Part shown: piece by piece, positions 26,464-35,096 of the stretch | How the letters are laid out: each line of letters begins with the position of its first letter | Position numbering within the stretch: position 1 is the stretch's first letter | DNA from: Candidatus Baltobacteraceae bacterium | GTDB lineage: Bacteria; Vulcanimicrobiota; Vulcanimicrobiia; Vulcanimicrobiales; Vulcanimicrobiaceae | DNA length: 64,000 nucleotides | Reading direction: 5' to 3' | Assembly: GCA_036488875.1 (NCBI GenBank) | Contig: DASXGW010000004.1 | Location: 372,001-436,000, forward strand | Notes under the pieces: generated by a model | The model's database searches: none | The model's input: only the letters and a program-made list of their open reading frames with translations | What the model was told of the DNA's origin: nothing | Position numbers and translations under genes: made by a program

Positions 26464-29400
26464 CTACAGCATGCGGCGTCCCCCAAGCGTCCATACCCCT
26501 GGACGCGCATGCCGGAAGGCGTGTTTCGGAAGGATCGGACGGCGGGCGATTGCCGTCGGGACGCCCGCATACTCGAAGGCGCCGGCGTCGCAGTGACCCC
26601 CGGCGCCCCGCGTATAGCCCCGCTGGTCGGTGGGAACCGGAACGCCCGCGCAAGCCGAACTCGAAAACGGAATGCGACCGCGTCCGGGGCTCGTCGCTTG
26701 ATCGGCGTTCGTGAAGGTCGGGCCGCCGTTGTTCGAGAGCGCTACCAGTTTTGGATCCGTGATGAGATCGTGCGTGGTCGTGCCGGTGATTGCCGTACCG
26801 GCCGGCGTGGTTTGGATGATGTTGTAGTCGGCCGAGGTGATCGAGCCGGGATTGTCGATGTCCGGGCCGGTCGACGCGGTACCGCCGCCGACGACGGTGT
26901 TCTGCAAGCTAAGCGCGCCCGCGGCGATATTCATGATGTTGCCGCCGGCCTTCGCCGCGTTCTTGAAGAGCGTGACGTTCATGAGCTCGTTGACCGCGTT
27001 GTCCGCGTTGTAGAGTCCGCCGCCGTCGCCCGACGAGCTGTTATTACTGATCGTACTGTTGAGCGCGATGATTTGATCGAGCGAAAAGATGCCGCCGCCG
27101 CCGCTTTGCGGTGCGGTTCCAAGCAGCGTGTTGCCGGACACCGTGCTCTCGTAGAGTACGAGGCCGCCGCTGTTGAAGATGCCGGCGCCGCCGGCGGGTC
27201 CCGGGCCGCTCACCGTGAGCGTGTTGCCGGCAACGGTTGAATAGGCGAGGCTGAGACCGTTCTCGGCAAAGATCCCGCCGCCGCCCGCCGCGGCGAAGTT
27301 GGCCTTCGTCACGACGTTGTCGTCGATCGTCGAAGAAAGGATCGTTTCGCTGAGGTTTGCCGCGAAGATGCCGCCGCCCGCCGACGTCGCGCTATTTTGC
27401 GAAAACGTGCTGTCGGAAATCGACGAGCCGGCGACGTCGAACAGGCCGCCGCCGGTTGCGAGCGTTCCGGTGGCGACGTTTTTCGTTGCGATCACGTGCG
27501 TGAGCGTACCGCTCGTGCCGATCGCGATGCCGCCGCCCGACGCTTGCGGTGCGATCGCTTCGTTCGACGTCACCGTGGCATTGCTGATCTGGGCGCCGCT
27601 CGTTGCGGCCACCGCGCCGCCCGTGGCCCCTAAGACGCCCGTCGCGGAGTTTGACGCGAACGTGTCGCCGGTCGAAAGGAGCTGGTCGTTGAGTGCGGCG
27701 ATCGCGCCGCCGATCGCGCCCTGGGGAGCGTTCTTTTCAATCGCCTTATTCGACGTATACCTGTTGTTCGTCGAAACGAACGGTCCGGTCGCGACGCTGA
27801 CGGCGCCGGCGAAGACGCCTTGTGCGACGGAACTGTCAACCGTCGCGGTATTTCCGGTGAACGTGCTGCTGCCGATCTTGCCGTACGTATCGAATGCAAC
27901 CGCGCCGCCGCCGCCGTAGGCTTGCGTCGCACCGGCGCCGTTGGCCAACGTCGTGTTCGACGCGAACGTGCAGTCGCTGACGATACCGTTTTCGCCGCCG
28001 AGCGCGCCGGCAGCGGCGGCACGGCCGCCAAAGGCGGAGTTGCCGGTGAACGTGCTGCTCGCGAACGTCACGTTGTCGGCTGCGGAGTAGACCGCTCCAC
28101 CGGCACCGGTTGAGTTAGCCGAGCACGGACCGCCCGTCGATGAGGCAACGTTGCCGCTAAACGCGTCGCCGGTGCCCGTGATTGAGTCGCCCCCGGCAAC
28201 GGCGCCGCCCAAGCCGTTCTGGTCGCCGATTGCGGCGTTGTTCTTAAACGTATCGCCGTCGATTTCGAACGCGTTGGTGGAGTAGATTGCGCCACCCGCG
28301 CCGCCCGAGCACGACGTGGTGCCGCCGCCGGCGAGGTTGCCGGTAAACGTGCTTTTCGCAATGCTTGGAACGTCGGAGTTGAGATAGATTGCGCCGCCCT
28401 GACCAATCGCGCCGGCCGACTTGCCGCCGGCGACATTATTGGTGAAGGAACTGCCCACGACGGTAATGCCGCTGCCGGCGTCGTAGATCGCCGCACCTTC
28501 GCCGAGCGCGTAGCTCGTGCAGGCGGTCGCGCCGCATCCGATGTTCGGGCAACCGTTGCCGGCGTTGCATCCGTAGTTGGCGGTAAACGCGTCGTCGGTG
28601 AACGTCGCGGCGCCCGTTCCCGCGTTGTACACCGCGCCGCCTGCCGCAGCTGCATTGGCGGTGTACGTATCGTCGGTCGAGCTCAGCGTTCCGTCGACGT
28701 CGTTGTAGATCGCGCCGCCGTTGGCTTGCACGCAGGTTGCAATGTCGCTCTTGAGGACGTTGGCGTTGAACGTCGTGTGCGAGACGGTCAGCGCACCGTC
28801 ATTGTACACGCCGCCGCCTTCGACGTAGGTGACGCTCCCGCAGGTATGCGGATGGAGCGTGTGCGCGTGCCGCCGGCGATCGTTGCCGGGCGCGCGGCGA
28901 AGGGCTTCGATCGACGTGCTGCTGCCGATGTAATCGTAGGCGAGCGTCAGGGTGCCGGTGTTCTGGATTGCGCCGCCCGGCGTAGCCGGCTGCGCGGCCT
29001 TACCGTGCGCGAGCGTGAGTCCCGAAATCGAAGCCGTGCCGGCGATCTGAAAAATCTGATGCGCGTTGCCGCCCGAAATCGCAAGGTCCGTGGCGCCCGG
29101 TCCGGCGATGTTGACGTTGCCGTTGATGGCGATCGGCGACGCGAGCGTAATCGTCGTCCCCTTCGCGAGCAGGAAGGTAATCGTGTCGCCGTCGTTCGCA
29201 CTGCCCACCGCGTAGCGCAGCGAGCCGATGCCGGTGTTCGCGGCGTTCGTGACCAGCGGCCCTAACGTCACCGCGACGCGATTGGCTTTGCCGCTAGCGA
29301 TCGGCACCTTCGCGACGATGCCGCGATCGAGCGGAGCACCGGTTGCGTTGACGCCGGCGTACGTCGTGACGGTGAACGTGTCGGTGCCGGCCTTGGCGTG

Positions 29401-29718
29401 CACCGCAAACGTGCACGTAAGCCCCGTGCTGCCGATCGCGCATCCGGGCGACGACGGCGTCGTATTGAAGATTTGCGCTTTAGCGGTATTGACCGCGATC
29501 GCGACCGACTGCGTAAGCGGCGAGATCGTCGCCGGGTGCATCCCGGGCCGGCGGCCGGTCCGGCGCGCAATCCGCATCCGTACGAGCGCCGTCACGCCGG
29601 CGCCGTCGGGCGCCACGGCGGGAACGCTCGAAAAAGTTGACGGAAGTAGCCGGTTCGTGCCGCTGCAGCCAGCCAGGAACGCGACGGTAAGAACGAGGGC
29701 GATCGTACGCATCTTCAT
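26464..29718 (-). CDS. Choice-of-anchor-Q parallel beta-helix lipoprotein, copy 2 of 3
   Basis: 1084 aa. Lipobox LAGC at the end of a 17-residue signal. Domain order is as in the neighbouring copies: N-terminal ATISPLTQSVAIAV Ig-like module, the long GSLRYAV...GDTITF entry to the helix, beta-helix coils, the Cys-rich insert (YGCNAGNGCP ... CGATACTS), and the C-terminal DQRGYTRGAGGHCDAGAFE block. It differs from copy 3 most strongly in the coil region and has a longer basic C-terminus ending near GRRML. The gene lies 42 bp downstream of copy 1. Predicted location is the cell surface; the ligand is unknown. Confidence 0.85.
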   Translation of the reverse strand: MKMRTIALVLTVAFLAGCSGTNRLLPSTFSSVPAVAPDGAGVTALVRMRIARRTGRRPGMHPATISPLTQSVAIAVNTAKAQIFNTTPSSPGCAIGSTGLTCTFAVHAKAGTDTFTVTTYAGVNATGAPLDRGIVAKVPIASGKANRVAVTLGPLVTNAANTGIGSLRYAVGSANDGDTITFLLAKGTTITLASPIAINGNVNIAGPGATDLAISGGNAHQIFQIAGTASISGLTLAHGKAAQPATPGGAIQNTGTLTLAYDYIGSSTSIEALRRAPGNDRRRHAHTLHPHTCGSVTYVEGGGVYNDGALTVSHTTFNANVLKSDIATCVQANGGAIYNDVDGTLSSTDDTYTANAAAAGGAVYNAGTGAATFTDDAFTANYGCNAGNGCPNIGCGATACTSYALGEGAAIYDAGSGITVVGSSFTNNVAGGKSAGAIGQGGAIYLNSDVPSIAKSTFTGNLAGGGTTSCSGGAGGAIYSTNAFEIDGDTFKNNAAIGDQNGLGGAVAGGDSITGTGDAFSGNVASSTGGPCSANSTGAGGAVYSAADNVTFASSTFTGNSAFGGRAAAAGALGGENGIVSDCTFASNTTLANGAGATQAYGGGGAVAFDTYGKIGSSTFTGNTATVDSSVAQGVFAGAVSVATGPFVSTNNRYTSNKAIEKNAPQGAIGGAIAALNDQLLSTGDTFASNSATGVLGATGGAVAATSGAQISNATVTSNEAIAPQASGGGIAIGTSGTLTHVIATKNVATGTLATGGGLFDVAGSSISDSTFSQNSATSAGGGIFAANLSETILSSTIDDNVVTKANFAAAGGGGIFAENGLSLAYSTVAGNTLTVSGPGPAGGAGIFNSGGLVLYESTVSGNTLLGTAPQSGGGGIFSLDQIIALNSTISNNSSSGDGGGLYNADNAVNELMNVTLFKNAAKAGGNIMNIAAGALSLQNTVVGGGTASTGPDIDNPGSITSADYNIIQTTPAGTAITGTTTHDLITDPKLVALSNNGGPTFTNADQATSPGRGRIPFSSSACAGVPVPTDQRGYTRGAGGHCDAGAFEYAGVPTAIARRPILPKHAFRHARPGVWTLGGRRML

Positions 29719-29760
29719 GCGTACACGCTAGCGCCTGGGGCGTCCGAGTTGCGTCCCGCC

Positions 29761-32700
29761 CTACAGCGGAATGCCTTTCAGCTTCATCGGCTTGAGGTTC
29801 GCGAACAGGGCCGAAGCGGCAATGGCTCCTCGGACGTGCGGTTTGACCTTCACGTGCAACGGCGGGCGCCGCCCGATCGCGGTCGCGACCCCGGCGTGCT
29901 CGTAAGCGCCGACGTCGCATTTTCCGCCGGCGCCGCGCGTGAAGCCCCGCTGATCGACCGTGGTTGAGATGGTTCCGCATTTGCTGCTGCTAAACGCGAT
30001 GTGCTGCGTCCCGGGACTCACCCCCGCCGCCTGGTCCGCGAACGTGAACGTTGGGCCGCCGTTATTCGTCAACGGCAGCAGCTTCGGATCGGTATCGGCG
30101 AGATCGCCCGCCGCAGGCGTATATCCGGTGACCGCGCTGCCGACGATGTTGTCGCCGTTGGACGTAAACGTGCCGGCGTTGGCGGCGTCCTTTCCGGTTG
30201 GTGCCGTCCCGCCGGCTAGGATGCTGTTCACGAGCTCGATCGTGGCCGAGGCGCCGACCAGCGCGTTGCCTCCGGCGTGCGTGGCGGCGTTGGCATAGAT
30301 CGTCGCGTTCTCGAAAAAGGTTACTGCCGATCCGGCAACGTCAACGCCGCCGCCGTTTTCCGACGACGAATTGTTCCCGATCGTATTGTCGAGGGAGATG
30401 ATGCCGGCATTCGTATAGATTCCACCACCACCGCTGTTGGGTGCGGTGCCGAGCACCTTGTTGCCGGAAATCGTCGTGTAAACGTCGCCGATGCCGGCGG
30501 CATCGAAGATTCCGCCGCCGCCGGCGGGCCCCGGCCCGGAAATCGTCACGGTGTTGTTCGCAATCGTGACATCATTGAGGTTCACGCCGCCGGCGGAATA
30601 GATGCCGCCGCCGCCTGCATTTGCAGCGCTTGCGCTGGTGACGGTATTTCCGCTAATAACGGAGTTGGTGATCGTCTCGGTATTCGTCATTTCGATGATG
30701 CCGCCGCCTTCGGTTTTTGCGGTGTTGCCGGTAATCGTGCTGTTGAGAATCGTCGACCCGCCGGTATCGTACAAGCCGCCGCCGGCGCCGAATCCAACGG
30801 CACCCGAAGGGGTGGCCGTATTTCCGCTGATGACGACGTGCGTGATATTGCACGCGCTGCCGACGGCGATGCCGCCGCCCACGCCGCCTAGGCTTGCTCC
30901 CCCGCGCACGAGGTTCGACGTGACAGTGTCGTTGCTAATGATGCACGTACCAGTTGAGACGATTCCGGCACCGCCCCCCGCGGTTCCGGGTGCCGTCACC
31001 GAGTTCGACGTGAACTTTTCACCGTCGGAAATCCACGTGCCCGATAGCGTGCCCACGGCACCGCCGGCTGCGGTGCCGGCGGTGCCCGACGTCTGCTTGA
31101 TGGAGTTCGACGTGTACGTACTGCCCGTCGATACGAGCGCGGTTCCGGCAACGATCGCACCGCCGATTGCGCTCGACGGCGACGTGCCCGCAAGCGAGAT
31201 GGCGTTCGACGTGAACGTGCTGCTCGTGACCTTTACCACGTCGGTAGCGTAGAGCGCTCCACCGGCCGCCTCGTTGGAGGTCGCACCGTTGATCCCGGTG
31301 CTCGTCGCAGTATTCGACGTAAACGTGCCCTTATCGATCGTGATGTCCATGGCGCCGGCGATCGCGCCGCCCGCGCCTTCGAAGTTCGCGCTTCCCGCGT
31401 TGGTTGAGAACGTGCTGCCGTTGAACGTGACGTTGCCGAGGGAAAACACGGCACCGCCGTAACCGTCGCCGTTGGCCGTGCAGTGGCCGCCCGAACCGAC
31501 GGCCTTGTTTCCGGTGAAAATGTCGTTCGAACCCGTAACGCCCATCTCGGCGAAGACGGCACCGCCCTCTCCCGTTTCGTCGCCGGTTGCGGAGTTGTTT
31601 TTGAACGTGTCGTTATCGAGCTCGATCGGGTTAACGGCAACGATGGCACCGCCCGCGCCGGTGGAGCAGGACGACGTTCCGCCGCCGGCACGATTGCCGG
31701 TAAAGGTACTGCCGGTGATCGTTGCGAGGATCGAATTCGTGTCGAGCGCGATCGCGCCGCCCTCTCCCACCGATCCCGGCACCGGTCCGCCGGCGACGTT
31801 ATTCGTAAACGTGCTGTTGACGACGGTGATACCCGTGCCGTGATCGTAAATGGCAATACCCTCACCAAAGGCGCTACTCGTGCAGGTGGTCGTGCCGCAG
31901 CCGGTCGTCGGACAGCCGCTCGACGCGTTGCATCCGGTATTGGCGGTAAAGGAGTCGTTGGTGAAGCTGGCCTCGCCTATCGCGGCGTTATAGACCGCGC
32001 CGCCGGACTGCGCGGAGTTGCCGTTGTACTGGTCGTTCGTGGATGTCAACGTTCCGAGCGCGTCGTTGAAGATTGCGCCGCCTTGAGCGGTGACGCAGCC
32101 TGCAACGCTATGAATGACGTTGTTACTAAAGATCGTGCCGCTGATGACGAGCGTACCGTTGTTGTAGACGGCCCCGCCGTCCGCGGTGGTCGCAGTACAA
32201 TGCGGGTGCAGCCCATTGGCAACGATGCGGAGCGTCGGTTTTGGGCTGCGTACGCGCCGTATCGCGACGGTCGATGTGCTGCCGCCGATAACGTCGCCGG
32301 CCAGCGTCAAGGAGCCGGCGTTGTAGATGGCCCCGCCGGGTGTGCCGGCCGCGGCCTTTCCGTGCGTCAACGTGAGACCGGAGATCGTCGCCGTTCCGGC
32401 GATCGAGAAGAGTTGATGCGCGGCGCCGCCTGAGATGGTCAAGCCGGTCGCGCCGGGTCCGGCGATCGTGACGGTGCCGCTGATGGTAATCGGCGTTGCG
32501 AGCGTAATCGTCGAGCCTGCCGGGAGCGAAAACATCACGGTATCGCCCGCGCTGGCCGTTGCGACGGCGTAGCGCAGCGATCCCGTGCCGGTGTTGGCGG
32601 TGGTCGTAACGAGCGGCCCGAGCCTCACGGCAACGTGATTGGCTTTGCCTTTGGCGATCGGAACCTTCGCCACGATGCCGCGATCGAGCGGAGTTCCGGT

Positions 32701-33087
32701 TGCGTTGACGCCGCTATACGTCGTGACGGTAAACGTATCGGTGCCCGCCTTAGCGTGCGCGGCAAACGTGCACGTCGTACCCCCGGTGCCGGCCGTACAT
32801 CCCGGCGACGCCGGCGTCGTATTGAAGATTTGTGCCTTAGACGTATTGACCGCAATCGACAGCGATTGCGTCAGCGGCGAGATCGTCGCCGGATGCACGT
32901 CGTGCCGACCCCGGCTGCGCCGCGGAATGCGGACGCTCACGAACACGCGCATTTCGCCCCGATCGGGCGCAATGGCGAACTGCGGCGCGCTGACGCCGGG
33001 TGCAGTCCCCGGAAGGATGCGGCTCGTGCCGCTGCAGCCGGCGATCAGAGCCCCGGCAAGTAGAAGGGCAATCGTGCGACCCAACAT
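29761..33087 (-). CDS. Choice-of-anchor-Q parallel beta-helix lipoprotein, copy 1 of 3
   Basis: 1108 aa, the first of three tandem paralogs. Signal peptide with lipobox ALIAGC, then the shared Ig-like module (HPATISPLTQSLSIAV), beta-helix coils, the Cys-rich insert (NTGCNASSGCP ... CGTTTCTS), and the DQRGFTRGAGGKCDVGAYE end block. A GGAGG ribosome binding site lies 8 nt before ATG 33087 and is part of an inverted repeat in the leader. As the promoter-proximal copy it may set expression of all three. Tandem high-identity modules make recombination between copies plausible. Confidence 0.87.
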   Translation of the reverse strand: MLGRTIALLLAGALIAGCSGTSRILPGTAPGVSAPQFAIAPDRGEMRVFVSVRIPRRSRGRHDVHPATISPLTQSLSIAVNTSKAQIFNTTPASPGCTAGTGGTTCTFAAHAKAGTDTFTVTTYSGVNATGTPLDRGIVAKVPIAKGKANHVAVRLGPLVTTTANTGTGSLRYAVATASAGDTVMFSLPAGSTITLATPITISGTVTIAGPGATGLTISGGAAHQLFSIAGTATISGLTLTHGKAAAGTPGGAIYNAGSLTLAGDVIGGSTSTVAIRRVRSPKPTLRIVANGLHPHCTATTADGGAVYNNGTLVISGTIFSNNVIHSVAGCVTAQGGAIFNDALGTLTSTNDQYNGNSAQSGGAVYNAAIGEASFTNDSFTANTGCNASSGCPTTGCGTTTCTSSAFGEGIAIYDHGTGITVVNSTFTNNVAGGPVPGSVGEGGAIALDTNSILATITGSTFTGNRAGGGTSSCSTGAGGAIVAVNPIELDNDTFKNNSATGDETGEGGAVFAEMGVTGSNDIFTGNKAVGSGGHCTANGDGYGGAVFSLGNVTFNGSTFSTNAGSANFEGAGGAIAGAMDITIDKGTFTSNTATSTGINGATSNEAAGGALYATDVVKVTSSTFTSNAISLAGTSPSSAIGGAIVAGTALVSTGSTYTSNSIKQTSGTAGTAAGGAVGTLSGTWISDGEKFTSNSVTAPGTAGGGAGIVSTGTCIISNDTVTSNLVRGGASLGGVGGGIAVGSACNITHVVISGNTATPSGAVGFGAGGGLYDTGGSTILNSTITGNTAKTEGGGIIEMTNTETITNSVISGNTVTSASAANAGGGGIYSAGGVNLNDVTIANNTVTISGPGPAGGGGIFDAAGIGDVYTTISGNKVLGTAPNSGGGGIYTNAGIISLDNTIGNNSSSENGGGVDVAGSAVTFFENATIYANAATHAGGNALVGASATIELVNSILAGGTAPTGKDAANAGTFTSNGDNIVGSAVTGYTPAAGDLADTDPKLLPLTNNGGPTFTFADQAAGVSPGTQHIAFSSSKCGTISTTVDQRGFTRGAGGKCDVGAYEHAGVATAIGRRPPLHVKVKPHVRGAIAASALFANLKPMKLKGIPL

Positions 33088-33145
33088 GTAGCAACCTCCA
33101 AGCGTTCGCCACCCCGCTCGGGAGTATTAGTGCTCCAGGTTGCTT
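33088..33145 (-). promoter_or_regulatory. Leader of beta-helix operon with inverted repeat covering the RBS
   Basis: Read on the minus strand, AGCAACCT (33144-33137) pairs with AGGTTGCT (33097-33090). The second arm adjoins GG of the Shine-Dalgarno GGAGG and ends 2 nt before the ATG. Two shorter stems fit inside (GGAG/CTCC and AGCG/CGCT), giving a three-way-junction fold. The CACTAATACT element lies within the first inner loop. It could be a translational switch or, as DNA, an operator with a promoter between its arms. It matches no riboswitch class I know. Confidence 0.4.
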
Positions 33146-33159
33146 TCTCTAAGCACGCG

Positions 33160-34134
33160 CTAGCCTGCTTCGTCGATATTCGTTGCGGCGTCCCAGGCGA
33201 AGGTCGCGAGCCAGTGGGTCGCGAGGTAGTCTCCGTCGACCGCGCGATCGGCGCTCGCGGCGTAGAGACGGCGGCCCGCGGCAACGAGATCGGCGTCGTC
33301 GAGCGCGGTCGCGATGCGCGCCAGCGCTCCGGCCCGCGAGAGATTGAGTCCGTGAAGGTGCACGATCTGTCCGTCGAGGACGTCGGGCACGTCGACGGGC
33401 GCGAGGATGCGCGCGTCGCTTGAAAGGTCCGGCAGAAACGCGTTCCACCACGAGACGAAAGCGTCCCGCGGCAAGACGCGGCGCATGAGGTCGGCTTCCG
33501 CGAGGCCGGGCGAAAGAAAGTCGTGTCCGCTGCGCTCCCATTGCTCGGGCCAGTCGCGATCGTTTGCGAACCAGTCGCGAGCGCGCGTTTCGATGGTCTG
33601 CTTCAAGTCGTCGAAATCCAGCACGCGTGCCGCGTCGTGCATGAGTCCCAGTGCGAACGCCGTGTTGGAGTGCACGCCGTGACGTACCGGCTCGGGCATC
33701 GCGGTCATCCACGCGATCGCCGACGTCGCGATCCAGTCCGCCATGTCGTGGAGCGAGCGCGCGCACGTCGCGAGCCGCATCGCCCACGCCCAACCGTAAG
33801 GCCGTTCGTAGGTGCGATGGCTTTGCAGATACGCGGTTTCGACCGCTAGCTTCTTCGCGCTCAAGTGATCGATGATGGCGCCGGCGAGCTGCGAAAGCGT
33901 GCCGGGCTCGTGCAGCGGATGCAGGCTGAAATGATCGACGAGCTGCAGCCCCGTCCAGTGCGAATGGACGCTGGAGTGCCAATCGTAGGAGTTACCGAAC
34001 GACGGATGTGCCACGGCGGGATCGCGTGGGCGGTCGCTCGCCGTGCTCAAGTGCGCGTCGTGATAGGGATAATGCGTCGTGACGTTCGACAGCACGACCG
34101 GCAGAATGCGCGCCGCCAGCTCGTCGCGCATCAT
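33160..34134 (-). CDS. DUF2891 family protein
   Basis: 324 aa, full length for the family. Conserved blocks seen: NSYDWHSSVHSHW, ERPYGWAWAMRL, HSNTAFALGL, SGHDFLSPGLAEADLMRRV, HLHGLNLSRA and GDYLATHWLATFA. The many conserved His, Trp and Asp residues and all-helical character suggest an alpha/alpha-barrel enzyme, but no activity is established for DUF2891. No signal peptide, so it is cytoplasmic. Its start overlaps the DUF979 stop as ATGA, tying it to the DUF969/DUF979 membrane pair in one operon. Confidence 0.92.
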   Translation of the reverse strand: MMRDELAARILPVVLSNVTTHYPYHDAHLSTASDRPRDPAVAHPSFGNSYDWHSSVHSHWTGLQLVDHFSLHPLHEPGTLSQLAGAIIDHLSAKKLAVETAYLQSHRTYERPYGWAWAMRLATCARSLHDMADWIATSAIAWMTAMPEPVRHGVHSNTAFALGLMHDAARVLDFDDLKQTIETRARDWFANDRDWPEQWERSGHDFLSPGLAEADLMRRVLPRDAFVSWWNAFLPDLSSDARILAPVDVPDVLDGQIVHLHGLNLSRAGALARIATALDDADLVAAGRRLYAASADRAVDGDYLATHWLATFAWDAATNIDEAG

Positions 34135-35096
34135 AAGAACGGGAAAACCAGCAAGAAGACGATGTTGACGATCAGCAGCGCGATCGCGGTCGGTATTTGC
34201 ACTTTGATCTGCCCGTACTTGTCGCGCATTTCGAGCAGCGCCGGCGGGACGAGATTAAAGTTGGCGGCCATCGGCGTGCAGAGCGTGCCGCAGAAACCCG
34301 ACAGCATTGCGATGGCAAAGAGCGGAGCGGGATGTGCACCCATCTGCTGCACGAGCACCGGCCAGCCGACCGCGGCCGTCATGATCGGAAACGCGGCGAA
34401 CGCGTTCCCCATGACGATGGTGAAGCACGCCATGCCGAGCGCGTAGATGATGACCGCGAGCACGCGCGAGTGGCCGGGCAGAATGTCGTGCACGATCGTA
34501 CCGACTTGCGTGCCGACGCCGGCCTGCGCGAAGAGCAGACCCAACGTCGCGAGCATCTGTGGCAACAGCGTGGCCCAGCCGATCGATTCGAACAATCGCC
34601 GGCCTTCGGTGAGCGCGACGCCGAGATGGGGCGGCCGCAGCACCAGCCACCCGACCAGGAGCGCAACGATCGTGGCGATGCCTAAGCCGACCAAGGTCGC
34701 CGATCCGGCCGCGAGCAGCGGCTTTCCGTGAATGTCGATCTTGCCGCCGGCGACGGAGACGAAGATCGTCACCGCCGGAATGGTGAGCGCCGGAACGAAC
34801 AGCCAGTGTTTCTTGCGCGCGGCGTGCGCTTCGCGTTCGTCGTCGCTGCTCGTGTGCACGCGATCGGCCCCGGTAAAACCGAAGCCCGCGAGACATGCCA
34901 TCGCGATGACCGCGAGACCGAGCAGCCACGCCGGCGCCTTCGGAACGAAGCTTCCGTAGCACATCGACGCGCCGAACAAGCACCAGAAGGCCGCGTTCGT
35001 CCAGCGCTTTTTGTGATGGGGATCGAGCGCGATTTGGACGCCGGAGACGAACAGGAACGCGCCCAGCAGCCAGTAGATCCACTCGGCCGAGATCAC
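34131..35096 (-). CDS. DUF979 membrane protein (transporter-like subunit)
   Basis: 321 aa from GTG 35096, about nine membrane helices. Characteristic blocks: EWIYWLLGAFLFVSGVQ at the start, NAAFWCLFG, GNAFAAFPIMTAAVGWP and GFCGTLCTPMAANFN. The open frame upstream of 35096 runs antiparallel to family similarity and was excluded. The start overlaps the DUF969 stop (GTGA). DUF969 and DUF979 occur as a fixed pair of integral inner-membrane proteins. I recall them next to pyroglutamyl-peptidase genes in Firmicutes, which suggests a peptide or pyroglutamate permease, but this is unproven. Confidence 0.93.
   Translation of the reverse strand: MISAEWIYWLLGAFLFVSGVQIALDPHHKKRWTNAAFWCLFGASMCYGSFVPKAPAWLLGLAVIAMACLAGFGFTGADRVHTSSDDEREAHAARKKHWLFVPALTIPAVTIFVSVAGGKIDIHGKPLLAAGSATLVGLGIATIVALLVGWLVLRPPHLGVALTEGRRLFESIGWATLLPQMLATLGLLFAQAGVGTQVGTIVHDILPGHSRVLAVIIYALGMACFTIVMGNAFAAFPIMTAAVGWPVLVQQMGAHPAPLFAIAMLSGFCGTLCTPMAANFNLVPPALLEMRDKYGQIKVQIPTAIALLIVNIVFLLVFPFL

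Noticed and set aside
33088-33145. Cyclic-di-GMP (GEMM) riboswitch as explanation of the leader structure
   Set aside because: A short AGCGGGG stretch recalls part of GEMM, but the conserved GCAAACC, tetraloop and receptor elements are missing. Kept only as an unclassified structured leader.
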